64,000 bases of DNA from Beverwykella pulmonaria (lineage: Eukaryota; Ascomycota; Dothideomycetes; Pleosporales; Melanommataceae), in contig BCHH01000005.1 in assembly GCA_001599595.1 (NCBI GenBank), forward strand, positions 1,185,552 to 1,249,551, in the 5' to 3' direction. The notes beneath the pieces were generated by a model. That model saw only the letters and a program-made list of their open reading frames with translations. It was not told where the DNA came from and did no database searches. This document shows positions 43,385-54,932 of the stretch, piece after piece. The first letter of the stretch is position 1. Every line of letters begins with the position of its first letter. The translations under genes and the position numbers were made by a program.

Positions 43385-44682
43385 GGATGATGACTACGAC
43401 ACGGTCTTTCTTAGGTTTGACGATGTGGCACTGTACCTTGTTGAAACCAATCCACTCATAACCCTTTCGTTATTACAATTCAACATTATGGTTACCTTTC
43501 ATTAATTCTCCTATTGCTTACTTTTTCCTTCCCCTACTTTGATCTTTTTGTATGTTTTCCTCATTTAATCGCTCCGCCTAGTGGCATTTTACAAAACCCT
43601 CAAAACAATATTGATTTCAAAAGTGGATAACAGTTGGTAGTGCGTCGCCTTCATCGAACATCGTGACTTCCATTTTCACCTCCATTCATACGCCTCACGC
43701 CTCAGGTCACGTATCAAATTCCTTATTTTCTCTCTTTTCTGGACTTCAATTCTCTTTCTTACTCCCTTTCTATATCATCTTGTGCTTTGTGTCACAACAT
43801 CGGCAGAGCGAGTCAATCGTCTAAGGGGATCAAGTGTATTGAAAGAGTATGAAAGCCATAACGAGCTGGTGGCTCGCTCGAGGGCTATATATATCCATAA
43901 TAAAGGGCTAACTAGACTAGAATGTGTGCTATCGCTCGTGGGACACGTGACACTGCTACCATGCCCATTAAACCTGTTTTCTCCCAGCTCAGATTCCACT
44001 ACCCATTTTCCACTTTTTTCCGCAGTGCCTCCACGGACGCAGCATAAAAACTTCCTTTTCCATCTACCCACATTTTCAAGGCCTTTTTATATCGCCGTCG
44101 ATTCTAGGGCGGATCAAAAGTGGACGAGGCTGAGAATGTTGCGTGTCAAATTTTGACCAGATTAACACCAAACCTGACCATCAATGGGTATTGTGACTGG
44201 TGAACGATTTGTTTGGTGGGTTTCTTGCTGGAAAACATCAGTAATCACTCTGATTTCTTGCGGCGAGAAAGCTAGCTGTCTACGCAAACGCATCATCACT
44301 AGAAATACAACAGGCCCTATGTAGAAAAGACTCTCCGCATCCACATGGGTACGGGCTGAGCTGTGGGCTTGGGACAAGGCGAATCACACACCCTTCTATA
44401 CTTATTCAGCTAGATGGTTGGCCAATCATGGGCTGCGAACATCTCAACAGTTCGACAAGCCAGCAAGCCAGCAAGCCAACCGCCCACCGATTCTACGCGC
44501 GGGATGAATTCGAGCCTCGATTGGACCAATCGTATGAGTGTTGTCGACACTTAAAAGTTCCTGGCGCCCGCTGCTGAGAGGCGTTGTGTTGTCCTTCTTG
44601 CAGTCCTCAAGGCCCTTGGTATTGCCGTGTTAGTCCTCCAATCCCCAGCGGTGGTCCTCCGATTGATTCTAATGTGGGCGCC
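43385..44682. other. Intergenic between the two C2H2 paralogues
   Basis: About 1.3 kb. Its ORFs (43775-44377) are on opposing strands without motifs. It contains pyrimidine-rich stretches (about 43690-43790) and the short CAGCAAGC repeat at 44457-44480. Confidence 0.45.
44457..44480. repeat. Short tandem repeat CAGCAAGC, about three copies
   Basis: An 8-bp unit in the promoter of paralogue B, about 210 bp before its ATG. It shares the CAGCAAG core with the repeats in the promoter of paralogue A. Confidence 0.65.
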
Positions 44683-46509
44683 ATGTTGCCCGCCCATTCC
44701 GACCTACCTCCACCCTACAACAACCTCAAGAGCGAAGAAACTTTGTGGTTACCGGATTCCAGCAATGAATCTGATATTTTTTTTAACTTAAACGCTGAGT
44801 TCACAGACTGGCCCAGTGAACTTGCCATGACCACCACTTGCATATCGCGCCCCATCCTTCCTGTAAGTGCCCTGTAGATATTCTTTGCATCCACTATTTC
44901 AACTAGAAGCTCGCAAAACCTTACACTATATTATAGCAACCCTCGCCACACGACATACCGAATCCGCAATCATCAAACGAAGTAACGATAGCTCGTCAGC
45001 CCACCAGCGATCCCGATGCCTCCCTGTGTCGAGTAGAAGCAGAACGTCAGCCTTTCAACCCTCGGAAGCGACCTCGCAAACATCTTTCGAACACTTTTGC
45101 ATGTCCTTGCTTTCAAGAGGATGTTTTGCACAAGCGCACGCCTAGGTGTAATGGTGTTGCTGCTGTAGATATGTCGGGAGTGCGCCAGCACCTCAGACGG
45201 ACACACACACTTGCTATTACGCTATGCAAGATGTGTAAGGAGGATATTGTTGGCCAAACACAGCATGGGCCTTGCACAGTCGTGAAGCGCCAGCGTCGAG
45301 GCGACGTAGCTGATATGCAATGGAGATCACTGTTTAAAAAACTGTTTCCTGATACCAAATTCGTGCCCTCCCCATGTGAGTACCGCGTTGGAGATCTAGG
45401 GCAATTCTGCGAACTCATTGCTGGCAGATAACAACGCGCATTCCGCTCAACACAAAACAGACCCTGTTTCCGAACAATGTGACGCCAATACGGTCACTCT
45501 CGCTCCTTCCCCAGAGTCTCCCACTTCCATGCCTATTTCCCTCGGGAACGCAACAACAGAATCCGCCTGGTTCCTGAATACATCACAGATTTGGGATTCT
45601 CAATCCGTGGTGACGCCCCAGTCCGTTGGGAGCTTGCATTCTACGATGGAATCCAACACTCTCGAAAAGACTCTTGATGGTATCTATCAGAAAAGTTGGC
45701 GCTTTGTACAGTCAATAGAGGCAGAACTCAAAATTAGGATACCACAAGAGCAACAGCAGAAAGCCAAAATTCTTATTAACGCTAATCTCATCCATCATCT
45801 GGATAATATGTGCTGCGATTTCAAGTTCCAGGCATCGCGACCGGGCCTTCCACCTTACAATCTTGGTGGGGCTTCAACGGACACCCAAAACACCCTCAAC
45901 GATTGCAGACCTTCTGATATCGAGCTGGCAGGGGTTGGTACCCAAATACACAGTGTGAGTTATTCAAAATACCTCGAAGACTTTGACTGATGGATGCGCT
46001 AGTAGAGACTATCTCATACACCACCAACGTCTATGTCGCCCGATCAGCCCGAATCTCTATTGTTCCCACCAACCTACACCGAGACTAACAATAACCAACG
46101 CAAATTTGACGAAGAACAGCCTGCAAATGGACCACCTGCGAGCCCGAGCTTTCCCCCTCCATTCGAACATGAAGCCTCTCCTACGCCCCAAGGTCAACCT
46201 CAAAAGCAAGGAACTGAAAATAGTTATCGGCGTGCTCGAACCGTTGGTTTTGCATCCCCCCGCCCTCTACCTTGCCCTATTTGCAGCAAACTGTTCAATG
46301 GACCCTACCAGAAGGGAAATTGTCAGCGCCACATTAGACATAATCACTCACTGAGTAGGATAGAAAATCAAAACGACAATACCTGTCGCGAATGCTCGCG
46401 TGTGTATAAAAGGGCTGATGCCCGGAGAAAGCATGAGTGGAAGATGCATCGCATGGCAGATGCGAAGCCGCAAAAGCGACAGGCCGGAAAATTTATCAGG
46501 TTAAACTAG
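44683..46509 (+). CDS. C2H2 zinc-finger protein, paralogue B
   Basis: Four exons (44683-44862, 44937-45375, 45428-45954, 46006-46509), intron phases 0, 1, 0 as in paralogue A, give 549 aa. Exon 2 repeats the Cys/His region: FACPCFQEDVL...RCNG...MSGVRQHLRRTH, LCKMCKEDI, then MQWRSLFKKLFP. Exon 3 is a Ser/Thr-rich linker with a short helical stretch (RIPQEQQQKAKILINANLI). Exon 4 has CPICSKLFN...RHIRHNH and a canonical finger CRECSRVYKR...H (C-x2-C-x12-H-x4-H), then a basic tail. Exon 2 sizes are almost equal in the two genes (436 and 439 bp). The last acceptor in both is a TAG three bases past another AG. Probable DNA-binding regulator. The first ATG in frame is at 44683; the sequence upstream is open but lacks ATG. 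Confidence 0.72.
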
Positions 46510-47504
46510 CCCCCCACCAGCCATTGAGTCAGTATGACACCACAATACAACCCACGAGCAGCCGACCGTAGAATAGGGGAGGGTTTGGTAATTGTAATGC
46601 TACTTATTTGACGAGATCCTCACCAGTGCGAGGACTACCTCTACAACTGCACAATCCTAAGTGTTCTTGCTGGCTGAGTGATGGTCCACAAAGTACTGCG
46701 AGTCGAAGGCAGCTCGCAAGCCGACCCTTAGCAAGCTTCACGAGCGGCATTTTCCCGGATGTTAAAGTTGGGATCATTTACTGTAAGCAATAGTGTGGAG
46801 GAAAGAGTCTCAAGATGTGTATTCTGTGTGATATATGTACAACTGATATATATATATGACGGACTGATTATTCAGTGGCATATCCACGTGACGGTATGGG
46901 CTCCTGGGCTTACATGTACATTTAGTGCCGGTTACGATATCCTTCACTGGTAGGAACTATGGTCGATATCGCGAGGAAAGGAAAGCTACTTGTGACTCTT
47001 GGGCGATGTTTTGGTACACAACATGTATCGTAATGATTATACATACTAATTCCTCTGCAAAATTCCCCTCCAGGAAGTGCATTCTCGTGGTGGCTGAGAA
47101 CATGGTGTTGTCGCAGGGCTAGACTCGACCACTTATATCGTTGTTAAATTCGGAGAAGTGCGGGAATAGCTCACCACAACGACATAATCGAAAACATAAG
47201 GCGCTCATTTAGTCTTGATAGGTAAGGAATGTGGATAATATACAAACAAAATATTTATATCAAAGAATGTTTTCTAGGTGTAGAAGAAATCTATCTAAAA
47301 ACGAGGTTTGAGGGCGACACTGGCAGGGAATAGAAAGAATAGATGGATCAGGAGTGAATAGGATTGATTCATCAGAGTCAAGACGAATAAAGATACGTAG
47401 AAGACTCAGAGAAACTATACATGTAGGGGTGGAAATTGACTAAATTTAAACGCCAAATGCTCGCATTCTAAGTATTGTAAGTAGTCAATCAGAACATAGG
47501 GCGC
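46510..47504. other. Convergent intergenic region, AT-rich
   Basis: 3'-3' space between paralogue B and the Clr5 gene. A TATATATATA run occurs near 46848. No gene is seen. Confidence 0.45.
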
Positions 47505-50020
47505 CTATATCCATTTCCCTTCGCCAGCGCGAGCTTGTATGGGGTTGCTCTTGGCAACCTCATTGTTTGTGGTGAAGATAAGTGTGGGACGTGATATCCT
47601 TCGGTTTCCACTCGTACTTGCCGAGAACTTGGGGACTGGGGGCTTAGTGCTCAGAAACACAAGATTATCTGCTAGTGAGCTGGGACCTTCCTCATTGAGA
47701 CTAAACAGATCTCTGGCCGCTGCTTGTGCAGTGCAGTTCCGATCTGATATGGTAAGAATACTAGCTCGGTCGGACAATTCATCCATGGACTTTTTTAGTT
47801 CAGAAATCTGTGACCATCGATTTGATGAAGAATTGAACGTTATTCTCGAAATCCGGCGCATGGATGACAGCGTTGAACACGTGCTCAAAGACCTCGCCAG
47901 AGTCGGACTGATACTTTTGGCGCTCATGGCACTCATCGCTCTTCCGGGTCTTGGTGTTTCAGTGCGTGTCTCACTCTTCGCGCGAGGCTTTTTGGCGTCA
48001 CCAACGGTTGTGATTTTGAGTCGATCTCGTCCTGCAAATATGTTCGCAACATATTCCTTGTATTGTGATTCCATGGTCGCCGCCGTAAGTGTAAGTGATT
48101 CGAGGGTTGTACTTGTACTGATTTGCGCTGAGCACGAACGAAATCCAGATAGTAACGCAGTGTTTTCCATTTTGAGTAAGTGTGTCATTCTGTCTTGGAT
48201 GACCTGGCGATAACTTGTATTTCCGGAGTATGTCGTGCAAGGAGTTCCGGAAAAGATGTGAAAGAGGTCCGGCTCGTCACGTCTGTCTAGGACGACGAAT
48301 GCAATGACGGAAAGTATCTCCAACTTCGAGAGGCTGTCGAGACTTGCCTGCGGATATTCTACAGCTGGCCCAAGGAGTGAAAACAATATTGCGAGCTCAT
48401 GAGCTCTGGGACAATCTGGCCAATAGAGCAGCAAAGTCTGCCTACAGGTATTACACCATTTCATGAAACTGTCACCCATGAAGATGCGAACGGCAATCTG
48501 AAGGCATTGACGTATATAGATAATCTCGGTATCAATTGAGGCATGACCCTCATAATCGAAAGTCCGTTGATCAATATCATGGGCGAAAGATGCTAGTCGC
48601 TCATTGCTGATTTCGATTTCGCTGGCGAACTTCATGTTGCTACAATACTCTTCGTAGATTTCCCTGTATTCTGGTTGGTGTAGGATGTAGGTTATTTCTG
48701 AACGCATCGACGCCCACGAGACACCGACAAAAGAGGGCGTCTCGTTCTCCAACACAGCCATCACTAAAAGTCGATCGTTACGGGTTTTTGCTGATCGAGC
48801 ACACCGTATTAATGGCTGTGCTGCAAGGTGTCCGAGAATACCCCTCTGCAGTACCAAGGTGTAGAGGAATAAAGGAAATGCTTCATCCATGTTGAGAGAC
48901 GTGAAGAGTACTTCTGCGAACGCTTGGATTCTGTGTATCTCAGTCGTCGTATAGCCGTGAATAAGGGCTGTTCGTTGGCGATCCGGAATCACAACATCTC
49001 TGCTTAGTCCGGTGGCTATGGGCTGATCGATGCCAATTTTCGCGAGTAATCTCTTTAGTCGATTTGGTTTTATGACCGGATCGGGGGTCATATAGTAGAA
49101 GATGGCACGACCCGACGGGTGCGGAGAGGTAGCCGTGCGTAACATAACTTCCCAGAAATGACTGCCAGAACTAGTGTATGCGAGCTCTTCGGCAGGTAAG
49201 CTGTTCGATCTATCGAAAAGGTTAGAGACAAAGTCTCTACTGTCTTCATTCTCGAAGAAAGAAAGTTCAGCGGGAGGTGAGATGGTTGATCCATATACTT
49301 CGTCTTCAATGTTGAGTTGCTGATGTGGCAGAGGTTCGATAGAGAAGACCCCGCTTTTAGGTAGGTGTAGAGTTGGGATAGGTTCGATTGTAGTCACTTC
49401 TGGTTCGATCATTGATGTCTTCTGGGCCTCATCTCCAATGTTTTGTCGCTTCCGTGGGCCTTCAACCTCTGAGCCTTGAGTTTGCAGTGGCCTTTTTCGA
49501 CTCGGTATATTTTGATACCAAGGATCAATGACATTGCCTGGTGGAATCTCAGACATTCCTGTTCCCACCGCGTTTGACAAAATAACAGCGCTCGGCGATG
49601 ATGGGTCTGAAAACGCATTCCGATCTTCTGTATCTGTTGAGGCGTCGAGGTTATCATGGGTGTTGGCTCTTTCGAGAAAATTGTCTTCGACATTGTGTTG
49701 TATCATGTCCGGTCTAGAAATAGATTCATTCCAGATTTTCTTGATTCGGTGTGTGACTTGTTTTGCGCTGCGACGAACTCAGCCATTGATCTTTCGAACT
49801 CATACAAATACGCGAACAGATGTTGAGGCACTCACGTAGGATTAAAGCCTGGAATACCCTGATCTAAGATCCATTGCCTTGCTCTGGCGTATCCTTGCGC
49901 ACCACCGGATCGAAACTCTCGAATGACATCCTCTTTGTAGGTTTCCCAAGTCTCGGGTCTGATCTGATCAGCTCTGGGAAGAGCCGCCACATTGAGACCT
50001 ACGAAAGTAAAAGACTTCAT
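47505..50020 (-). CDS. Clr5-domain protein
   Basis: Two exons (50020-49836 and 49767-47505) are joined by a 68-bp intron with phase 2, giving 815 aa. The N-terminal 70 residues form a Clr5 domain (PF14420): RPETWETYKEDVIREFRSG, ARARQWILDQGIPGF, then NPTAKQVTHRIKKIW restored by the splice. A long, mostly helical region follows without a recognised domain (FAEVLFTSLNMDEAFPLFLY, AVLENETPSF, LGPAVEYPQASLDSL). The tail is Ser/Arg-rich (RSLSTCSTLSSMRRISR). A basic cluster SRKRPLQ...GPRKRQN near residue 150 could be a nuclear signal. Clr5 domains occur in fungal proteins linked to heterochromatin (fission yeast Clr5), but most have no known role. The start at 50020 is the first in-frame ATG; an extra 5' exon is possible. 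Confidence 0.78.
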
Positions 50021-52318
50021 GTCAGTATGATCAAAGGAGTATATTGTTCTGAATGTCTCCAAAAGTGGGAGCACATTGCGTGAAGAATAGCGTTAGTAGA
50101 GGGAATGCTAAGAATCAACTTGACAAGCTCCCGAATCGGTTAGTGCAGTGGCGCTCCTAGTTGCACCAATGGAGAGCTAGGCCTTCGTGAGGCAAATTAT
50201 GGCTTTCACAGCCTCTTCAATCCGCGCAATGCAAATTAGATGGAACTCTTATCGAAATCGAGTCAAATGGCACGCAGCAGGCACGCGACGATGCTGCGAA
50301 CTTCCCAATGCAGTCTGGGGAGTTCACAGATTCTGGTCAGGATGTTAGTGCTCTTTCGTTGGTTGAACGTACCCGTCCGTCAAGACAGAGATCGGCGGCG
50401 AGGGGACGGCGCCATGCTGCATCCCGACGTCACCCAGGGGATTGGGTACCATGTGACTCTCAACCTTCACTCGCTTAGTCAGCCCATACTTTCATTATTG
50501 CTTCTCCATGTTCTCCACCAGCTTCTACACGCTTTTGTTGCATTGCAACCCAAATCAATAATCACGCGGCGATTCGGCATGAAAACCGCTTCATGGTGCG
50601 TTTTCTTTTGCTACAAAATAGGCTTGTCCCGAACCGGTAGTTGGGACGCTAGCCATTTTCAAATCTACGGCAGCCTGTTCAAACTCTTTTCTTAGGAGCA
50701 GCCCCAATGCGGAGAATGTCAAGTCAAAAACCCACAGGGGCTAGTAGTGGTAATGGACTGATTCGCGCCGAGAGATGAAGACTTAGTTAGCCTAAAGGGG
50801 AAGATAGCAGGGCGAGCTTCTTAGCTTCGCGTCAGAGAGGCGACAGCTCTATTATGGAAGATTTCTACCATAAATAATGCCCTATTAAAGAGACATAATG
50901 CGAGCAGGACCCCATAGTTTCATACTACTTTCCAGACCAACTAGACAGTATCCATCCCTACTTTTGTTCATTCAAGCTTTGATCCTGGAAACCAACCATC
51001 TCTACCAGTACGTAAAAACTACATTCCTCTTCTCTAACCCTCGCTACGAACCTTCGTAACAAACCTTAGACATGGCCCTGTCAACACCCAACCGTAGCGC
51101 CACATTCTACTTCTACAATCGATCCCGCATCTGTTCTTGGATAGACAATGTCAACGCAAACCACCACAATGATACCGCCATTACTAGTAAAGTCTTCTCA
51201 ATCTCAGACTGACGGTTTTGTACTAACACCAAACCATAGATGATACCCAAGGTGCCAACTGGAATAACGATACACCACCAACCGACAGTGGGCCCTGCCA
51301 ACAGATCTTTTCACCCACAGTAACTACTGTACGGCGTTTCCTCTCCAAATGCAAGAAGTGGACCTGTGGACGCTATACGACAGGGTGTTTTGGAACGGAG
51401 TAAGAGCGAATGTTGTACAAATTGCGGGATGGAAGGAATCTGGAGCGGAGGGAAGCGGAAAGATCCTGAGTAAAATGAACAATTATAAATAACGTGAGAG
51501 GGCGCTGACGCCTGTATGTTGCATCTTATAGCCTCTTCGTTGATGTACATTGAACATAACAATGCCCTTCACTCTCCGAAGGTCTATAAGCGTACTGAGG
51601 ACTATCGCACACAACAATATCGCTTAGTTGCAGTAGAGGATCATTTCCCTTTCACTTGTCCTCAATATCATTTTGGCGTTCTTTGGAAGAGAAAAGAATG
51701 TGGGCACCCTAAAGCCTGCCAAAATTTTTATTCAAGCTACTTTATAATTTAATAGTTTGAGTTTTATATTTCCGGTGAGGTTGAGGAGGTGTAGTGTGGG
51801 CTTTGTTAATGCATTAAGGGGCAACATTCTCATGAAGAGTATACACGAGCAAGGGGAAAGGGCCCGCTAGCAAGCGGGAGTGAAAGAGAGAACAGGGTCG
51901 ATGTTATGGCACTGGCAGCTCACTCTGCGTGTTTAGGTAGAGATCCACTGAGCCTGCTGCACGCAACGGAAAGTGTTCTTGCCCATCTCACATAACAATA
52001 AATTTAAGATATTAGGTCATGCCGCAAGGCATATGGGCGTCAACATATCTAATGACATCGAAATAACCGCTCCAACTGATAGCGGGTTGGGCTAGAAGCC
52101 TATATGGTGTATTATTCTACCACAACTAATTTGCGAATTCGGTTTGATAGTAAACAGGCGAACCTTAGCGATTACACCCAAGTAACCCTCAGTGTCTTAT
52201 CTTAGTTTCTATCTCTAAACCGGAAATGATCAAAGCATGGAACCAATCAGGTATAGAGAAAATGACGACCACAATGCCACTTCCCAGTCTAACCTAAGGG
52301 CTAATCGTTTGAGCGACC
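50021..52318. other. Long intergenic region
   Basis: About 2.3 kb with only doubtful ORFs (50240-50695 plus; 51113-51301 and 51311-51562 minus). No repeats or recognised motifs were found apart from the small membrane-like ORF listed separately. Confidence 0.45.
51113..51301 (-). CDS. Small two-span membrane-like ORF, doubtful
   Basis: 62 codons without an ATG (open from a TTG): WWCIVIPVGTLGIIYGLVLV, then a polar turn RQSEIEK and a second hydrophobic stretch LLVMAVSLWWFALTL. The helix-turn-helix membrane pattern is better than chance. A 5' exon with a start codon would be needed, and the upstream frame is closed by TGA. No family is recognised. Confidence 0.2.
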   Translation of the reverse strand: MAGPTVGWWCIVIPVGTLGIIYGLVLVQNRQSEIEKTLLVMAVSLWWFALTLSIQEQMRDRL

Positions 52319-53419
52319 TCACACCCGTTTTCGATAGACTAACGAATCCACCCACTCCCCTTTACACTCAAATGCCTTTTCTGTCAACTTGAACCTTGCA
52401 AACCCTAGCCTATCTGCCATCTTCCGACTCCCGGAATTCCTCGGATCGCACTCAATCTCCAACCTCGCCGGACTCCCAAGCAATGGGATGAACGTCCTCA
52501 TAGCTTCAGTCGCAAAACCTTTGCCCTGCGATTCTGGCAAGAACGAGAACCACAGGCTGACATGCGGCGGCTCAGCTACCTTCTCAGCTCCCTCCTTGTC
52601 GACCCTAGCATCGTCTTCCTCATCATGGAAAATCGCCCCAACTCTCCCAATGAATACTCCCTCATGCGTAACAGCCAATTCAAAATGCTTCCTCGGCACC
52701 TGGATTGAGTTTTTTATAATTGTAACAACCTTATTTTTCGCCTCCTCCAGCGTTAGGGGCATCCGAGTTTGATACCGAACCACCTCTTCCCGCGACTCCA
52801 GCCCATGAAACGCAGGCACATCGGTCATGACGAACTCCCTCAGCTCCAGCCGCTCAGTCTTTGTTGCACCAATACGTTCCCCTTTCTTGTTCGCCGCATG
52901 AATAGCAGCAAGTTCTTCCTCGTTCAACAACCCAGCTTTTGCCAAGATCTTCTGAATGATCTCGCCTTTTGCTTCTATATAGTCAACAATGTTGATCCCG
53001 GGGGCTGCGAGGTCGAGCTTCACTTTTGCATACTCGTCACGCAGTTCCGGGTGGGTGCGAAGGGTATCGCGTACCCCGAGATGGTTGCGTGTTTGGAATG
53101 CGCCGTCGACGCCGACGTAGATGTTGCGACGTGGGGACTGATTTGGATCGCGGAAAGCGTGGCGGTCGATGCATCCGAGTTCGCCCATGTAGGTAAAACC
53201 GTTCGCGACAAGGGCATCGATGGCGAGCTGAGTGTTGGATCTCTTGACAATGATGTTGATGTCGATAATGGGCTTTGCGGCCAAGCCGGGAACCGAGGTG
53301 CTGCCTACATGTTCGATGGACAGATAAGGTACGTCTTTGAGGTATACTTCTAGCTCAGTTTTGATTTTGGTGAACTGTGAGGGCCATTCCGGGTTGTATT
53401 GTTCGACGATGACGGACAT
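52319..53419 (-). CDS. GrpB-family nucleotidyltransferase-like domain fused to GNAT acetyltransferase
   Basis: An intronless ORF of 366 aa. Residues about 1-165 are a GrpB/UPF0157 domain (PF04229): YNPEWPSQFTKIK, the conserved EHVGSTSVPGLAAKP (36-50, like the G-S-x6-D-x-D turn of nucleotidyltransferases) followed by PIIDINIIV, RDPNQSPRRNIYV and HLGVRDTLRTHPEL. After a linker rich in Glu/Ala and Lys, residues about 190-365 are a GNAT domain: TKTERLELREF, FELAVTHEGVFIGRVGAI, VSLWFSFLPESQGKGFATEA (acetyl-CoA loop Q-G-K-G) and ADRLGFARFK. Members of GrpB are often called dephospho-CoA kinase-related, with no proven reaction. Both domains look intact, with all motifs in one frame. Confidence 0.9.
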   Translation of the reverse strand: MSVIVEQYNPEWPSQFTKIKTELEVYLKDVPYLSIEHVGSTSVPGLAAKPIIDINIIVKRSNTQLAIDALVANGFTYMGELGCIDRHAFRDPNQSPRRNIYVGVDGAFQTRNHLGVRDTLRTHPELRDEYAKVKLDLAAPGINIVDYIEAKGEIIQKILAKAGLLNEEELAAIHAANKKGERIGATKTERLELREFVMTDVPAFHGLESREEVVRYQTRMPLTLEEAKNKVVTIIKNSIQVPRKHFELAVTHEGVFIGRVGAIFHDEEDDARVDKEGAEKVAEPPHVSLWFSFLPESQGKGFATEAMRTFIPLLGSPARLEIECDPRNSGSRKMADRLGFARFKLTEKAFECKGEWVDSLVYRKRV

Positions 53420-53830
53420 TTTGGAATGGGATTAAGAGAGGTCTTGGTTGCTAGCGTGAACGAGATACTGCTCGGTTGCACTTGCCTTTCTAGACTTTGA
53501 TGAATTTCGTAGCTCGAGTCTCGTTCTCATAAACGTCGACAGCCAACAGAAACGGATATTGCAAAATTGATATTACAGATAGCTTGCGAACCTAAAGCGA
53601 AGAGTAATGCTGTCAATATAAGCTGCTGTGAAAACGCTTGGTGAGTCATAGACATGCATACACGATGTAACGAGTAAATTGCGTCATGCTCCTCGTATAC
53701 GAAATGCTATTCATGCTAGCCTCAGTTTGATATGCGCATCCAATGCCAAAGGGCAGTGTATTGTTACAAGGGCGTAGCAGCCAGGCTACATTCGTGCTTT
53801 GTCATCACACCCCACCGTGATCGCACATGA
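53420..53830. other. Intergenic, no gene seen
   Basis: This spacer lies between the start of the GrpB-GNAT gene and the stop of the next minus-strand gene. It is the putative promoter of the former. Confidence 0.4.
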
Positions 53831-54932
53831 CTAGTTATCTTCCTTCTCTTCGTCGTTCTCGGCACCGTCAGTGTAGTCTGGAGGAGCGTCGTCGAACTCA
53901 GAGTCGAGCAGAGCGGCTTCAGCATCGTCCTTGACTTGCGCACATGCGCGTTCCTGGACACGTCTGATGTGCCAGCGGACAAGGCTGTACCCGCCAAAGA
54001 TCAGAGAGAAGATGATGAGGAAAGGTGCGTTTTGTGCAAAGAAGCTCGCCGACTTCCACAGCACGAGATGCCAGGACCTTGACAATGTTCCAAATTGACC
54101 ATAGTAGTCCCACTCCAGCGGGTTATACTCGGTGCGAATCATGGCAAACTTTCCGCACTTCATCCTCAGCGGTTGTGCTCGATCTTTTCGCTCCACAACC
54201 TGAATGTCCTTGATAGACAAGGCTTGCTTTTCATCAGCAAGGTCCTGATGCAGCAAAACTTGGACCATCTGTTGTCCTTCCTTATCCAACTTTGCACTTC
54301 TAGGGTTGATACCACGCCTGTGGACCCCAGCGACGTCAAATTGCACCCATTTCTCTTCCGGCTGTTCGGTAGCGAGAAGGGCGTGCTCGTACTGGAGCTC
54401 AAATCTTCCGTACTTCGTGCCCAGATTCCAAGATGCGTCTAGCATATGCTGGCTGACCATCTTCTCCATTATCTCCCGCGAGAGATTGGCGGGCGTCTGG
54501 AAGGCGGATATGGGCAGAGGAAGAGGCGCAAGAGGTGCGATGTGACCGCCATTGAGAAGAAGGCTGCGCTCAGTTCCATCAATCGTGAAGTTGAGTAACT
54601 GAAAAGCTGTTAACAAGACCCACATAACAACAAGCTAATGGTGCATATACCAGAGAGTTGTCCTGAGCTGGCTCCTGCCAAGTCTCGTACACCTCCCCAA
54701 TGCTGCGAACACGGAATGGGCATCCCAGGCACTCAAGCTTCACGATGTAGCTCTGGCCTTCCTCAACCGTAGTAAGAGCTTGTGCAAGCTCTGGCGCTGG
54801 TTTGCCGTTGGCTTTGTACCAGTCGGCCGTCTTATCGGGCATGTAGCTCCATTTCTGGGCTCCAATATCCCGTTCTACCCTTGCTGCAGCTGCGAGAGCG
54901 ACGGGTAGACTGAGGACTGCAAAGGAACGCAT
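53831..54932 (-). CDS. Type I membrane protein of the secretory pathway (DUF7728-like, uncharacterised)
   Basis: Two exons (54932-54651, 54598-53831) with a 52-bp phase-0 intron give 349 aa. The N-terminus MRSFAVLSLPVALAAAARVE is a signal peptide. The lumenal part has a paired-Cys motif LECLGCPF (about residue 70), LLNFTIDGTERSLLLNGG and, later, KYGRFELQYEHALL. One transmembrane helix lies at about residues 284-301 (APFLIIFSLIFGGYSLV). The cytosolic tail is acidic (EFDDAPPDYTDGAENDEEKEDN in two parts). Topology suggests an ER/Golgi membrane protein. I associate the lumenal motifs with an uncharacterised fungal family (DUF7728), with moderate certainty about the number. Confidence 0.8.

Noticed and set aside
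50240..50695. 151-codon plus-strand ORF
   Set aside because: No motif and composition like non-coding DNA.
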